Notes: generated by a model not told the origin, from the sequence alone. DNA of 64,000 bases from Streptomyces diastaticus subsp. diastaticus (GCF_011170125.1 NZ_BLLN01000003.1:372001-436000); one strand, 5' to 3'. Positions 24,949 through 34,097 are shown, counted from the first letter of the stretch. Numbers and translations are program-made.

Positions 24949-26087
24949 GCGCCCCCCGCCTGCGCCCCGGCACCCCTGAGAGAGCCGGGCTCGACGCCCG
25001 CGAGCTGCGCACCCTGGTCCGGGGCGTCCGCCGCCTGCCGAAAGGCCGCCGCCCCTGGTGCGCCGGGGCCGTCGTGGTCGCGGGCCGTGGCCCGTACCTC
25101 GCCGTCGAGGAGGCCGTCGGCTGGGCCGTACGGTACGAGGGGTGGGACACCGAGGCCGACGCGCCCCGCGAACTGCCCGAGGAGCAGCGGGTCGCCGCCA
25201 CCCCCGACACCCCCTTCGACCTCGCCTCCCTCACCAAACTCTTCACCACCGTCGCCGCCGTCCAGCAGATGGAACGCGGCACCCTCGGCGTCGACGCCCG
25301 CGTCGCCGCGTACGTCCCCGAGCTGACCGCCGCCGCCGACGCCGGGCTCACCGTGCGCCACCTGCTCACCCACACCTCGGGCCTCCGCCCCGAACTGCCG
25401 CTCCACGCACTGCCGGACCGTGCCGCGCGGCTCGACGCGCTCCGCCACGAGAAGCCGCTCGTGGCGCCCGGCGGCCCGCCGCGCTACTCCGACCTCAACC
25501 TCCTCCTCGTCCAGCTCGTCCTGGAACGCCTCACCGGTCGCGGTCTGGACCGGCTCATCCACGACGGCATCACCCGCCCGCTCGGTATGACCGCCACCTC
25601 CTTCGGTCCGCGCCCCGAGGCCGCCGCCACCGAGGACCAGCGGCTGCCCTGGGCCAAGGCCGACCGGGGCATGGTGCGCGGCACCGTCCACGACGAGAAC
25701 GCCTGGGCGCTCGGCGGCGTCGCCGGCCACGCCGGGCTCTTCGCCACCGCCGGCGACCTCGCGGTCTTCGCCCGCACCCTCCTCGCGGGCGGCGCCCACG
25801 GGCAGGCCCGCATCCTCGGCCCCGACTACGTCGACCTGATGCTCCGCCTCGGCCTCGGCTTCGGCATCGACCAGCCCTGGTTCATGGGCGGCCTCGCCGG
25901 GCGCGGCGCCGCCGGGCACACCGGTTTCACCGGCACCTCCCTGGTCATCGACCGGGCCACCGACACCTTCCTCGTCCTTCTCGCCAACACCGTCCACCCC
26001 CGCCGCCGCCCCGCCGACTCGGCCCCCCGGGCCGCCGCCGCGACCCTGCTCGCCCGCGCCGCCCGCACCCCGGGGCCGGGCGCCTGA
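24945..26087 (+). CDS. Serine hydrolase of the beta-lactamase/esterase fold, CTG start
   Basis: A 380-residue class C beta-lactamase/EstB-like hydrolase, acting as an esterase, peptidase or lactamase through an active Ser-x-x-Lys. Motifs: FDLASLTKLFTTVA near 90 (SLTK), RYSDLNLLLVQLVLERL near 180 (YSD as YxN equivalent), and AGHTGFTGTS near 325 (HTG as KTG equivalent). No signal peptide is evident, so it is probably cytoplasmic. The best start is CTG 24945 in a CTGA overlap with the exporter stop, seven bases after a perfect GGAGGAG. The next in-frame GTG is about 40 codons later without a binding site. This coupling suggests a shared role with the exporter. Confidence 0.85.
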   Translation: MSAPRLRPGTPERAGLDARELRTLVRGVRRLPKGRRPWCAGAVVVAGRGPYLAVEEAVGWAVRYEGWDTEADAPRELPEEQRVAATPDTPFDLASLTKLFTTVAAVQQMERGTLGVDARVAAYVPELTAAADAGLTVRHLLTHTSGLRPELPLHALPDRAARLDALRHEKPLVAPGGPPRYSDLNLLLVQLVLERLTGRGLDRLIHDGITRPLGMTATSFGPRPEAAATEDQRLPWAKADRGMVRGTVHDENAWALGGVAGHAGLFATAGDLAVFARTLLAGGAHGQARILGPDYVDLMLRLGLGFGIDQPWFMGGLAGRGAAGHTGFTGTSLVIDRATDTFLVLLANTVHPRRRPADSAPRAAAATLLARAARTPGPGA

Positions 26088-26258
26088 ACAGCCGGCCCGG
26101 AGCCCTCGCCTCGCGGTCCGGGCCCCGCCTCAGCGGCCGGGCCCGGCGGAGGGGGCGCCCGGGCCGCGCGTCGGGACGGTCTCCGAGGGCTCCCCCGGGG
26201 GCCGCCCGTCCGCGAGGCCCGGGCAGCGGGGGATGCCCGGTGCGCCCGGCCCGCCTCG

Positions 26259-26264
26259 TAGACT
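26259..26264 (+). promoter_or_regulatory. -10 element TAGACT, candidate leaderless promoter of rsm22-like gene
   Basis: TAGACT ends six bases before GTG 26271. No Shine-Dalgarno is visible between them. Confidence 0.45.
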
Positions 26265-26270
26265 TCCCCG

Positions 26271-27311
26271 GTGCACGCCCCACTCTCCCCCCAGGCCCCC
26301 GCCGAGGCGCTCCGCGCCGGTCTCGCCGAACTCGTCGACGGGCTCCCGCCCCGGCAGGCCGCCCGGGCCACCGCGCGGCTCATCGCCAACTACCGGGGCG
26401 ACACCCCCACCGACGCCCCCGTCCTGCGCGACCGCTCCGACGTGGTCGCCTACGCCGCGTACCGGATGCCCGCCACCTTCGAGGCCGACCGGCACGCCCT
26501 CGGCGCCCTCGCCGACGCCGTGCCCGACTGGACGCCCACCAGCCACACCGACATCGGCGGCGGCACCGGCGCCGCCGTCTGGGCCGCCGCGGACATCTGG
26601 CCCGACGCGGCGGACGCCCCGGACGGCGCCGCCCTCCGCCCCGTCACCGTGCTCGACTGGGCCGAACCCGCCCTCGTCCTCGGCCGTGAACTGGCCGCCC
26701 GCGCCCCCTCCGCCGCGCTGCGCGCCGCCCGGTGGCGCCGGGCGCGCATCGACGCCGCCCTCGACGTCCCGCCGTCCGGCCTGGTCACCGTCTCCTACGT
26801 ACTCGGCGAGCTGGCCCCGGCCGACCGCACCGCCGTGGTGGACGCCGCCGCGGGCGCCGCCGAGGCGGTCACCGTGGTCGAGCCCGGCACCCCGGACGGC
26901 TACCGCCGGATCATCGACGCCCGGGACCGCCTGATCGCCGCCGGGTTCCACGTCGCCGCGCCCTGCCCGCACAGCGCCGCCTGCCCCATCGAGGAGGGCA
27001 CCGACTGGTGCCACTTCGCCGCCCGGGTCAGCCGCTCCTCCCTGCACCGCCAGGTCAAGGGCGCCTCCCTGGCCTGGGAGGACGAGAAGTTCAGCTACGT
27101 CGCCGCCACCCGCCCGCGGCCCGCCCCGGCCGCCGCCCGGGTCGTCCGCAGGCCGCAGACCCGCAAGGGGCAGGTCCTCCTCGACCTGTGCCGCGACGCC
27201 GGCGAGCTGCGCCGGGAGAACGTCACCAAGCGGCAGGGCCCGCTCTACCGGGCCGCCCGCGACACGGCGTGGGGCGACCCGTGGCCGCCCCGGGAGGACC
27301 CCGCCCCCTGA
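26271..27311 (+). CDS. Rsm22-family small ribosomal subunit methyltransferase-like protein
   Basis: A 346-residue SAM-dependent methyltransferase-like protein of the Rsm22/Mettl17 family, tied to small-subunit rRNA or ribosome assembly. SAM motif I is TDIGGGTGAAVWAAADIW near 93. SYVLGELAPADR near 178 and VVEPGTPDGYRRIIDARDRL near 203 are typical. A cysteine/histidine cluster, CPHSAACP then DWCHFAARVSR near 228-250, matches the metal or Fe-S-type cluster of the family. The C-terminal Arg/Lys-rich part likely binds RNA. Start GTG 26271 is probably leaderless. A terminator stem overlaps its stop codon. Confidence 0.87.
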   Translation: MHAPLSPQAPAEALRAGLAELVDGLPPRQAARATARLIANYRGDTPTDAPVLRDRSDVVAYAAYRMPATFEADRHALGALADAVPDWTPTSHTDIGGGTGAAVWAAADIWPDAADAPDGAALRPVTVLDWAEPALVLGRELAARAPSAALRAARWRRARIDAALDVPPSGLVTVSYVLGELAPADRTAVVDAAAGAAEAVTVVEPGTPDGYRRIIDARDRLIAAGFHVAAPCPHSAACPIEEGTDWCHFAARVSRSSLHRQVKGASLAWEDEKFSYVAATRPRPAPAAARVVRRPQTRKGQVLLDLCRDAGELRRENVTKRQGPLYRAARDTAWGDPWPPREDPAP

Positions 27312-27322
27312 CGGGGGCGGGG
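27299..27322. terminator. 10-bp GC stem overlapping the Rsm22 stop, between convergent genes
   Basis: CCCCGCCCCC (27299-27308) and GGGGGCGGGG (27313-27322) pair across a TGAC loop that contains the stop codon. It also lies just beyond the ddaH end at 27335, so it may work in both directions. Confidence 0.7.
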
Positions 27323-27334
27323 CCCCGCGCCCGG

Positions 27335-28150
27335 TCAGCCCCGCAGCTCCTGCGTGCAGCACTTCACGCTGCCGCCGCCCTTGAGCAGCTCGCCCAGGTC
27401 CACGCCGACCGGCTCGAACCCGCGCTCCCGCAACGGCCCGAACAGGCCCTGCGCCGCCTGCGGCAGGAAGACCCGCGCCCCGTCGGAGACGGCGTTGAGC
27501 CCGAGGACGGCCGCGTCCTGCTCCCCGGCGATCAGCGCGTCGGGGAACAGCCGCCGCAGCACCGCCCGGCTGCCCGGCGAGAAGGCGTCCGGGTAGTACA
27601 TGATCTCGTCGCTCCGGTCGTCCAGGACGGCCAGCGCGGTGTCGAGGTGGTAGTAGCGCGGGTCGACGAGGTCCAGCCCGATCACCGGCCGCCCCAGTAC
27701 CTCCTGCGCCTGGGCGTGCGCGAGCGGACTGGTGCGGAAGCCTCGCCCGGCCAGCAGCCAGTTGCGGGTGACGGCGAAGTCGCCCTCGCCCTCGTTGACG
27801 TGGAGCGGTTCCACCGGCTCCCCGAAGCCGTGGGCGCGGAACCAGGCGGCGTGCGCCGCCGCCTCGGCCTGCCGCTCCGGATGGGCGAAGCGGGCGCCGA
27901 GCACCCGGCCGTCCACCACGGTCGCGCCGTTGGCGGCGAAGACCATGTCGGGCAGGGACGGGTGCGGGTCCAGCTCCTCCACGGTGTGGCCGAAGGCGCG
28001 GTAGCGGTCGCGCAGCACCTCCCACTGGGCCACGGCCAGCGGGACGTCGACCGGCTTGGCCGGATTCATCCAGGGGTTGATCGCGTAGGCGACGGTGAAG
28101 AACTGAGGCCGGCACATCAGGTAACGGCGGGCCGCGGCATGACGAGGCAA
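27335..28150 (-). CDS. ddaH: Dimethylarginine dimethylaminohydrolase / amidinotransferase-family enzyme
   Basis: A 271-residue alpha/beta-propeller guanidine-modifying enzyme that should convert methylarginine to citrulline and methylamine. Motifs: LPDMVFAANGATVVDG near 70-85 (substrate Asp), EGEGDFAVTR near 124, YYHLDTALAVLDD near 173 (catalytic His in HLDTAL) and the C-terminal GGGSVKCCTQEL with the nucleophile Cys. Start: TTG 28150 is placed 6 bases after GGAGAGGA on the minus strand; the first in-frame ATG is 11 codons later, without a binding site. Single gene, with a divergent TetR gene across 187 bases. Confidence 0.85.
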   Translation of the reverse strand: MPRHAAARRYLMCRPQFFTVAYAINPWMNPAKPVDVPLAVAQWEVLRDRYRAFGHTVEELDPHPSLPDMVFAANGATVVDGRVLGARFAHPERQAEAAAHAAWFRAHGFGEPVEPLHVNEGEGDFAVTRNWLLAGRGFRTSPLAHAQAQEVLGRPVIGLDLVDPRYYHLDTALAVLDDRSDEIMYYPDAFSPGSRAVLRRLFPDALIAGEQDAAVLGLNAVSDGARVFLPQAAQGLFGPLRERGFEPVGVDLGELLKGGGSVKCCTQELRG

Positions 28151-28324
28151 GGGGACTCCTCTCCTCAGACGAAGGGCCCGCCCGGTCGGCGGCCCCTGAC
28201 GCTCATGCTGCGCCCGGAAGGTCCCCTTCGGTACCCAACGCGCCGGAACCACCCCCTCGCCCTCCCGGGCCCGCCCGACCGGAAGGGCGATACGAGACGG
28301 TACGTTGCGGTTCGTGCCCGCTGC

Positions 28325-28330
28325 TACATT
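28325..28330 (+). promoter_or_regulatory. -10 element TACATT, candidate leaderless promoter of TetR gene
   Basis: TACATT ends seven bases before ATG 28338. A TACGTT or TTGCGG hexamer at 28301-28310 is the nearest -35 candidate. No ribosome binding site. Confidence 0.5.
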
Positions 28331-28337
28331 GGCGGGT

Positions 28338-28970
28338 ATGTCTGAGAAGGCCGCCCCCACCACGACCCCCGACGCCAGCCGCCGCAGCGACCGCTCCCGC
28401 CGCGCGATCTACGAGTCGGCCCTCGCCCTCGTCTCCGAGACCGGGTACGCCAAGCTCACCATCGAGGCCATCGCCGCCCGGGCCGGTGTCGGCAAGCAGA
28501 CCATCTACCGGTGGTGGCCCTCCAAGGGCGACGTCGTCCTCGAAGCCTTCCTCGACCTGGTCCAGCGCTCCGCCGTTCCCCCCGAGGCCGGCCAGGGCGC
28601 CTCCGCCCTCCCCGACACCGGCGACCTCGCCGCGGACCTGAAGCTGGTCCTGCGGGCCACCGTGGACGAACTGAACGAGCCCTCGTACGCCGACCCCGCC
28701 CGCGCGCTCGCCGCCGAGGGCATCCTCAACCCGCAGCTCGGTGCCCGCTTCCTGGAGCAGGCCCTCGCTCCCGGGCTGAGGCTCTACGCGACCCGGCTGG
28801 CCACCGCCCGGGAGAACGGGGAGATCCGCGCGGAGACCGATGTGGCGATCGCCACCGACCTGCTGGTCGCCCCGCTCACCTACCGCTGGCTGTTGGGGAC
28901 GGGCCCCCTCGACCACACCTACGCCGACGCCCTCGTCGACCAGGTCCTCGGCGGTCTGCGGAAGGGCTGA
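28338..28970 (+). CDS. TetR-family transcriptional regulator
   Basis: A 210-residue regulator. The helix-turn-helix is residues about 17-62: YESALALVSETGYAKLTIEA followed by IAARAGVGKQTIYRWWPSKGD, the TetR signature with YRWW typical of the YcdC/TetR_C_16-like subgroup. The C-terminal ligand domain is mostly helical (LKLVLRATVDELNEP, TARENGEIRAETDVAIATDL). It lies divergent from ddaH, which is its most likely target apart from itself; partly repeated ACGAGACGGTACGTTGCGG sequences in the gap could be an operator but are not clearly symmetric. Leaderless start at 28338. Confidence 0.88.
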   Translation: MSEKAAPTTTPDASRRSDRSRRAIYESALALVSETGYAKLTIEAIAARAGVGKQTIYRWWPSKGDVVLEAFLDLVQRSAVPPEAGQGASALPDTGDLAADLKLVLRATVDELNEPSYADPARALAAEGILNPQLGARFLEQALAPGLRLYATRLATARENGEIRAETDVAIATDLLVAPLTYRWLLGTGPLDHTYADALVDQVLGGLRKG

Positions 28971-29167
28971 GGAGGGGCCGGCCCGCTCCGTCCGGCGCCC
29001 CCGCGTGCGCGCCGGAGGTGCGCTGCCCGCGCGCCTCCCCGAGCCAGACCTGCGCCGTCGTGCGCCCCCTACGCCTCCGTGCCCGGTACCCCCGGGGCGT
29101 CCCACCGGCCTTGCTTCCCCCGGGGAAGTGGCACCATGGAGCGCACGATGTCGAGGTGAGGGGATTG

Positions 29168-29896
29168 ATGGGCGCGGAGTTCGGCCGCCGCACCGGCGGG
29201 CAGAGCAGGATTTCCCAGTGGCTGCACCGCCGGCCGAAACAGGACCCGGGCGACCAGGCCGTCCGGCGCGAGGAGCTGCTGCTCGCCGCCGCCGGGGCCG
29301 GGCTGCCCCTGGCGCCCGCGGCCCACCCGGAGGGATATCTCTGCTCGTGCGCGCGCGTGGGCTGTCCGACGCCCGCCCGCCACCCGGTCTCCTTCGCCTG
29401 GCAGACCCAGTCGACCACCGACCGGGGTCAGGTCGAGCGCTGGGCCCGGCACCAGCCCGAGGCCAACTTCATCACCGCCACCGGCATGGTCCACGACGTG
29501 CTGGACGTCCCCCTCCAGGCGGGTCGCGAAGCCCTGGAGGCGCTCCTCGTCGCCGGCGTCGAGGTCGGCCCGGTCGCCGAGACGGGCGACGGCCGGATGC
29601 TCTTCTTCACCATGACCAGGGGCACGCCCGAGGACGAGGACGAGTGGTGGCCCTGTGAGCTGGACGCCCACCCCGACACCGACGACGACTCGCCCGGCCT
29701 GCGCTGGCACTGCCGGGGCAGCTACGTCCTGATCCCTCCGGCGCGCCTCCCGGGCGAGGGCCCCGGCGTCACCTGGCTACGCGGCCCCGAGCACCCGCTG
29801 CCCGATCCTCTCACCCTCCTCGAACGCCTCACCGACGCCAGCGCCCGCCACACCCACGCCCACGACCCCACCACCGCCTGGCCCACGCGCCGCTGA
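29168..29896 (+). CDS. Bifunctional DNA primase/polymerase-like (Prim-Pol) protein
   Basis: A 242-residue actinobacterial protein of the short Prim-Pol type (archaeo-eukaryotic primase superfamily). It has a basic N-terminus, LPLAPAAHPEGYLCSCARVGCPTPARHPV near 55-82 with a Cys/His cluster (CSCxxxxC), WARHQPEANFITATG near 98, LDVPLQAGREAL, and DEWWPCELDAHPDT near 157. Usual DxD-type polymerase acids are degenerate (MVHDVLDVP), so catalysis is uncertain. Such proteins are widespread in Streptomyces, outside plasmids, with no known role. ATG 29168 follows TGAGGGG. It converges on a lipoprotein gene. Confidence 0.75.
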   Translation: MGAEFGRRTGGQSRISQWLHRRPKQDPGDQAVRREELLLAAAGAGLPLAPAAHPEGYLCSCARVGCPTPARHPVSFAWQTQSTTDRGQVERWARHQPEANFITATGMVHDVLDVPLQAGREALEALLVAGVEVGPVAETGDGRMLFFTMTRGTPEDEDEWWPCELDAHPDTDDDSPGLRWHCRGSYVLIPPARLPGEGPGVTWLRGPEHPLPDPLTLLERLTDASARHTHAHDPTTAWPTRR

Positions 29897-29957
29897 CCCC
29901 GCCCGGCCGCGGAACGGGGCCGGCTCCCGCCGGGGCCTCCCAGGTCCGCCGCGTGCG

Positions 29958-30950
29958 CTACTGCCCGGCCGCCCCGGTCAGCCCCTCGATCCGGTTGAGG
30001 AAGGCCACTCGCCTCTCGGAGTCCCGCTGATCCCGCGCCGGCACGGTGACGACCTGGTTGGAGACCCGCTCCAGGGTCACCGACCGCTTGATCTCGCCCT
30101 TCAGCAGCGCCCGCACCTCGGGGCGCACCGTCAGCGGCACACCCCGCGCGGCCGTCTGCTTCTCGAAGTGGCGGGTGGTGAAGAGGACCATGGCGCCGCC
30201 GTCCTCGGTCCGCAGCGCCAGCGGCGCGAAGTCCCCCTTGTCCAGCGGCTGGTCGACCCACTGGGTGGTGCGCCCGGGCCGGTCGGCGTTGGTCTCGCGC
30301 TGCGCCCGCCAGTCCGAGGTGTGCTGGCCGTCGGCGAACGACTCCCCGCCCCGGCCGAGGAAGTCGGCGTACTCCTCGCTGAGCCGTGCCGGGGCGACGG
30401 CGAGGTCGTCGGCGTCGGCCTCCACCGGCTTCGCGTGTCCCTCCGCGTCCTCGGCGAACTCGGGTATCTCGTCCGGGGTGAGGATGGAGAGGTAGGCCGC
30501 CTCCCACCGGGCGTCGGGTCCGCTCTTGACGAAGGCGACGAACCAGCGGGTGTCCTGTTCGGGGTCGTCGTCCACGTCCCGGTTGCTGTCGGTGTCCGCC
30601 ACGAACCACCGCGGCCACCCGGCCTTGGCGGGGATCAGGAAGCGGGCGTCGTCCAGTTCCAGCGGGTTGTGGCGAGGGTTGCCGCCCGGTGTCGTCTTCC
30701 CCTTGGCCCGCAGACTGGCCTGGTTGATCTCGCCGAGCGCCCCGGTCACGTGATCCGCGCTCAGCTCGGGGTCGTACGCCTTGTCGGCGGCGTTGTACGC
30801 GTCGGTGAACTCCGCCAGAACCCGGGCCGCCTCGCTCTTCGTGGTGGCCGGTACGACCTCCCGCTCGCCGTGGACGGTGACGCACCCGCTGGCCGCCAGC
30901 GCCAGTGCCGAAACCGCCACCGACAGCGCCAACCCCCGCCGCCTGCTCAT
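29958..30950 (-). CDS. Putative lipoprotein of unknown function
   Basis: A 330-residue exported protein. Residues 1-23 are a lipoprotein signal (MSRRRG, hydrophobic core, ALAASGC lipobox with Cys23). The mature part is acidic and soluble, with ARVLAEFTDAYNAADKAYD near 40, RWFVAFVKSGPDARWEAAYL near 130 and a C-terminal domain containing LEVRALLKG-like helices. It looks like a two-domain extracellular protein (NTF2/SnoaL-like and a second alpha/beta domain), but no family is certain. Start ATG 30950; a GTG at 30977 would add nine residues. It is downstream of hmuV on the same strand but separated by a terminator. Confidence 0.75.
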   Translation of the reverse strand: MSRRRGLALSVAVSALALAASGCVTVHGEREVVPATTKSEAARVLAEFTDAYNAADKAYDPELSADHVTGALGEINQASLRAKGKTTPGGNPRHNPLELDDARFLIPAKAGWPRWFVADTDSNRDVDDDPEQDTRWFVAFVKSGPDARWEAAYLSILTPDEIPEFAEDAEGHAKPVEADADDLAVAPARLSEEYADFLGRGGESFADGQHTSDWRAQRETNADRPGRTTQWVDQPLDKGDFAPLALRTEDGGAMVLFTTRHFEKQTAARGVPLTVRPEVRALLKGEIKRSVTLERVSNQVVTVPARDQRDSERRVAFLNRIEGLTGAAGQ

Positions 30951-31025
30951 CCCTTGCGACCGCCTTCCCTGCTCCACGTCCGGGCCCGAACCCTATCGGC
31001 CCGGTGACCGCCCGGCGCACACAGG

Positions 31026-31059
31026 CCGGGCGCGCCCCTCGGTGGGAGAGCGCGCCCGG
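31026..31059 (-). terminator. 10-bp stem terminator of the hmuTUV operon
   Basis: CCGGGCGCGC (31026-31035) pairs with GCGCGCCCGG (31050-31059), loop 14 bases, 17 bases past the hmuV stop. Confidence 0.7.
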
Positions 31060-31075
31060 AATCCCGGTGCCAGGG

Positions 31076-31921
31076 TCAGCGTCGGCGCACCGGGACGACC
31101 AGCGGGGTGCCGCCCGCCGGGTGCGGGAGGACCTCGACGGGCTGACGGTAGACCTCGCCGATCAGCTCCGCGGTGAAGACCTCGCCGGGCGGCCCCTCGG
31201 CCGCGATCCGGCCGCCGTGCAGCACGGCCGCCCGGTCCGCGTAGGCGGCGGCGAGCTGGAGGTCGTGCAGGACGACCACGACGGCGTCGCCGGCCGCCGC
31301 CCGCTCCCGGCAGATCCGCAGCACCAGCTCCTGGTGGCGCAGGTCGAGGGCGGCCGTGGGCTCGTCGAGCAGCAGCAGCGGGGCACGCTGGGCGAGGACC
31401 CGGGCGAGGGCGACGCGGGCGCGTTCGCCGCCGGAGAGTGCCGAGAACGGGCGCCCGGCGAACCCGGCCACCTCCGTGGCGGCCATCGCGGCCCGTACCG
31501 CCTCCTCGTCCTCGTCCTCCCGTGCGGTCCCGGCCCAGGGGGCGCGCCCCATCCGGACCACGTCCTCGACGGGGAACGGGAAGGAGAGCGTGGCCGCCTG
31601 CGGCAGCACCGCCCGGCGCAGGGCCAGTTCGGCCGCGCTCCACTCACCGGCCGGGCGGCCCGCGACGCGTACGGTGCCCTCGGCGGCCGGGGTGTCGGCG
31701 GCGAGGGCGGCCAGCAGGGTGGACTTGCCCGCGCCGTTCGGGCCGACCAGGGCGAGGACCTGCCCGGCGCGGACGGTCAGGTCGGCGCCGTCGAGGACCG
31801 TGCGTTCCCCGAGGCGGACGCGCAGGCGGTCGGCGTGGGCGAGGACGGTGCCGGGTGCGGGCGGGGCGGGCAGTTCGCGGACGGTGCGCGCGGTGCCGAG
31901 GACTCTGCTGACCAGGCTCAT
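31076..31921 (-). CDS. hmuV: Heme ABC transporter ATPase
   Basis: A 281-residue ABC ATPase of the FecE/HmuV class that powers heme import. The Walker A motif is GPNGAGKST at 60-68, the Q-loop region RRAVLPQAATLSFPF follows, the ABC signature is LSGGERARVALARVL near 165, and Walker B is LLLLDEPTAALD near 185 with the switch His in VVLHDLQLAAAYADR near 220. The N-terminal 25 residues are an extra segment. ATG 31921 follows GGGAGG and overlaps the permease stop by four bases. Third gene of hmuTUV. Iron control comes from the box at 34166. Confidence 0.92.
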   Translation of the reverse strand: MSLVSRVLGTARTVRELPAPPAPGTVLAHADRLRVRLGERTVLDGADLTVRAGQVLALVGPNGAGKSTLLAALAADTPAAEGTVRVAGRPAGEWSAAELALRRAVLPQAATLSFPFPVEDVVRMGRAPWAGTAREDEDEEAVRAAMAATEVAGFAGRPFSALSGGERARVALARVLAQRAPLLLLDEPTAALDLRHQELVLRICRERAAAGDAVVVVLHDLQLAAAYADRAAVLHGGRIAAEGPPGEVFTAELIGEVYRQPVEVLPHPAGGTPLVVPVRRR

Positions 31922-33072
31922 GCCCAGCCTCCCTGCTTGCGCCGGGTGCGGCGCAGGAGCCAGAAGAAGAAGGGGCTGCCGAACAGGGCGGTCAGGACGC
32001 CCAGCGGGAGTTCGGCGGGGGCGGCCACGGTGCGGGCGGCGAGGTCGGCGGCGACCAGGACGAGGGCGCCGCCGAGCGCGCTGCCCGGTACCAGGAAGCG
32101 GTGCCCGGGACCGGCCGCCATCCGCAGCAGGTGCGGGACGAGCAGCCCGACGAAGGTGATGATCCCGGCGACCGCCACGGCGGCGGCGGTGAGCAGCGCG
32201 ACGACCAGGACGAGCACGATCCGCAGCCGTTCCACGTCGACCCCCAGGTGGCGGGCCGGCCGCTCGCCGAGAGCGAGCAGGTCCAGCCGGCGGGCGTGGA
32301 CCGGGGCGACGGCCAGTCCGGCGAGCGCGCAGGGCAGGACGGCGAGCACCTTGGGCCAGGTGGCCTGGGCCAGCGAGCCGAGCTGCCAGAAGGTGATCTG
32401 GCTGACCTGGGCGTTGTCGGCGAAGAAGACGAAGAGGCCGATGAGGGCTCCGGCGAAGGCGTTGACCGCGATGCCGGTGAGGATCAGGGTGACCACCTCG
32501 GTCCGCCCGCCGGAACGCGACATGAGGTAGACGAGGAGCACGGTGGCGAGTCCGGCGAGGAAGGCGAAGACCGTCACCGTCCAGTTGCCGAAGAAGGTCA
32601 GTCCGAGGGCGATGGAGGCGACGGCGCCGACGGCGGCGCCCGAGGAGATGCCGATGACGCCCGGTTCGGCCAGCGGGTTGCCGAAGACGCCCTGCATGAG
32701 GGCGCCCGCGCAGCCCAGCGAGGCGCCGACCAGCAGGGCCAGGACGACCCGGGGGAGCCGGATGTTCCACAGCACGCTCTCGCCGACCCGGTCCAGTGCC
32801 GACCCGCCGAGGCCGGCGCGGTGCTGGAGGGAGCCGAGGACGTCGCCGACCGGGATGCGGTAGGCGCCGGTGCCGGCGGAGAGCAGGCAGAGCAGCACCA
32901 GGACGACGACCAGACCGAGGGTGAGGCCGGCGGTGAGCGAGAGGCGGCGGGCGCGGCCGGCGGGACCGGTGTCCTTGACGGGGCCGGCGCCGGCCGGGAC
33001 GTCCCCGGTCAGGCCGGCGGGCGGCCTGCCGCCTGCCGGGGAGGAGCCGGACGGGTGCGCGGTGGTGGTCAC
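31918..33072 (-). CDS. hmuU: FecCD-family heme/iron-complex permease
   Basis: A 384-residue permease with about ten hydrophobic helices after a 42-residue Pro/Gly-rich cytoplasmic tail. FecCD markers: RLPRVVLALLVGASLGCAGA near 105, GVFGNPLAEPGVIGISSGA near 128, LGVDVERLR near 275 and VPHLLRMAAGPGHRFLVPGS near 308. Together with HmuV it forms the importer that takes heme from HmuT. Start GTG 33072 lies in a GTGA overlap with the hmuT stop. Typical length for the family apart from the N-terminal tail. Confidence 0.92.
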   Translation of the reverse strand: MTTTAHPSGSSPAGGRPPAGLTGDVPAGAGPVKDTGPAGRARRLSLTAGLTLGLVVVLVLLCLLSAGTGAYRIPVGDVLGSLQHRAGLGGSALDRVGESVLWNIRLPRVVLALLVGASLGCAGALMQGVFGNPLAEPGVIGISSGAAVGAVASIALGLTFFGNWTVTVFAFLAGLATVLLVYLMSRSGGRTEVVTLILTGIAVNAFAGALIGLFVFFADNAQVSQITFWQLGSLAQATWPKVLAVLPCALAGLAVAPVHARRLDLLALGERPARHLGVDVERLRIVLVLVVALLTAAAVAVAGIITFVGLLVPHLLRMAAGPGHRFLVPGSALGGALVLVAADLAARTVAAPAELPLGVLTALFGSPFFFWLLRRTRRKQGGWA

Positions 33073-34097
33073 TTGGCGCCGTCCTGTCCCGCGTAGAGCT
33101 GGTCGACCAGGTCGGCGAGGACCTCGTCGGTGCGCGGGCCGTAGTTGAGCAGGACGCCGTCGTCGATGGAGACGACGCGGCGGTCCATCCCGGCGGGCGT
33201 CTCGGCGACGCCGGGGATCCTGACCAGGCCGTCGACGCCGTCGACCGACTTCAGGCCCTTGGACATGACGAGGATCGCGTCGGGGGCGGCCTTGGCGAAG
33301 GCCTCACTGGTGATGGCGGTGAAGTCCTTGCGCAGCCCGGACTCCTTGCCCGCGTCCAGTGCTCCGGCCGCCTCCAGCAGCGAACCCGCGCCGGAGTCGC
33401 GGCCGCCGAGGAGGTAGACGGAGGCCGAACCACGCAGGTACAGGAAGGCGACCCGGGGCCGGTCGGCGGCGGGCAGGCCGGGCACGTCGGAGCGGACCTT
33501 CTCGATGCGCTGCCCGGTGCGCTCCACCAGGGCCTCGCCCGCCTCGGTCACGCCGAGCGCCCGGGCCACGGCCTCGATCCGGGGGCCGATGTCGTCCAGG
33601 TCCTTCGGCGGGTCGAGGACGACGAGCGGGACGCCGGCGTCGCGGATCTGGCCGATGGCCTCGGCGGGCCCGGTGGTGGTGTCGGCGAGGACGACGGTGG
33701 GCTTCAGGGAGAGGACGCTCTCGGCGGAGACGTCGTGCGCCCGCGTCACCACCGGGAGCCCGGCGGCCTGTTCGAAGGTGGCGGTGACGTCGCGGGCGAC
33801 GACCTGCTCGCCGAGGCCGAGGGTGAAGACGATCTCGTTGAGGCTGCCGGTGAGCGGCACGACGCGGCTGGTGTCCTCGACCGTGACGGTGTGTCCGTCG
33901 GCCGAGAGGACCTCCGCGGGGAGCTTCGGCTCGGGGGCGGGCCCGGCGAGGGGTTCGATCCGGTCGGTCCGCTTCTCGGCGGCCGGGGCGGCGTCCGCCT
34001 TCCGTCCGGGGCCGCCGCCTTCGGCCGGGCCCGTGCATGACGTGAGGGCGAGCGCGAGTCCCGCCGCCAGTGCACCGGTCCGAACTGGGATACGCAC
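33069..34097 (-). CDS. hmuT: Heme-binding lipoprotein of ABC importer
   Basis: A 342-residue periplasmic-binding-type (TroA/FecB superfamily) lipoprotein. The signal peptide is short with a lipobox LTSC (Cys21). The mature protein has SRVVPLTGSLNEIVFTLGLG near 80, RPRVAFLYLRGSASVYLLGG near 215 (conserved Tyr, axial-ligand candidate in HmuT proteins), AGSLLEAAGALDAGKESGLR near 240 and MDRRVVSIDDGVLLNYGPRT near 303. It should capture heme, probably handed over by the HtaA proteins across the divergent promoter. Start GTG 34097; GTG 34106 is an alternative with AGGA two bases ahead. Iron box TTAGG-type palindrome 69 bases upstream. Confidence 0.9.
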   Translation of the reverse strand: MRIPVRTGALAAGLALALTSCTGPAEGGGPGRKADAAPAAEKRTDRIEPLAGPAPEPKLPAEVLSADGHTVTVEDTSRVVPLTGSLNEIVFTLGLGEQVVARDVTATFEQAAGLPVVTRAHDVSAESVLSLKPTVVLADTTTGPAEAIGQIRDAGVPLVVLDPPKDLDDIGPRIEAVARALGVTEAGEALVERTGQRIEKVRSDVPGLPAADRPRVAFLYLRGSASVYLLGGRDSGAGSLLEAAGALDAGKESGLRKDFTAITSEAFAKAAPDAILVMSKGLKSVDGVDGLVRIPGVAETPAGMDRRVVSIDDGVLLNYGPRTDEVLADLVDQLYAGQDGAK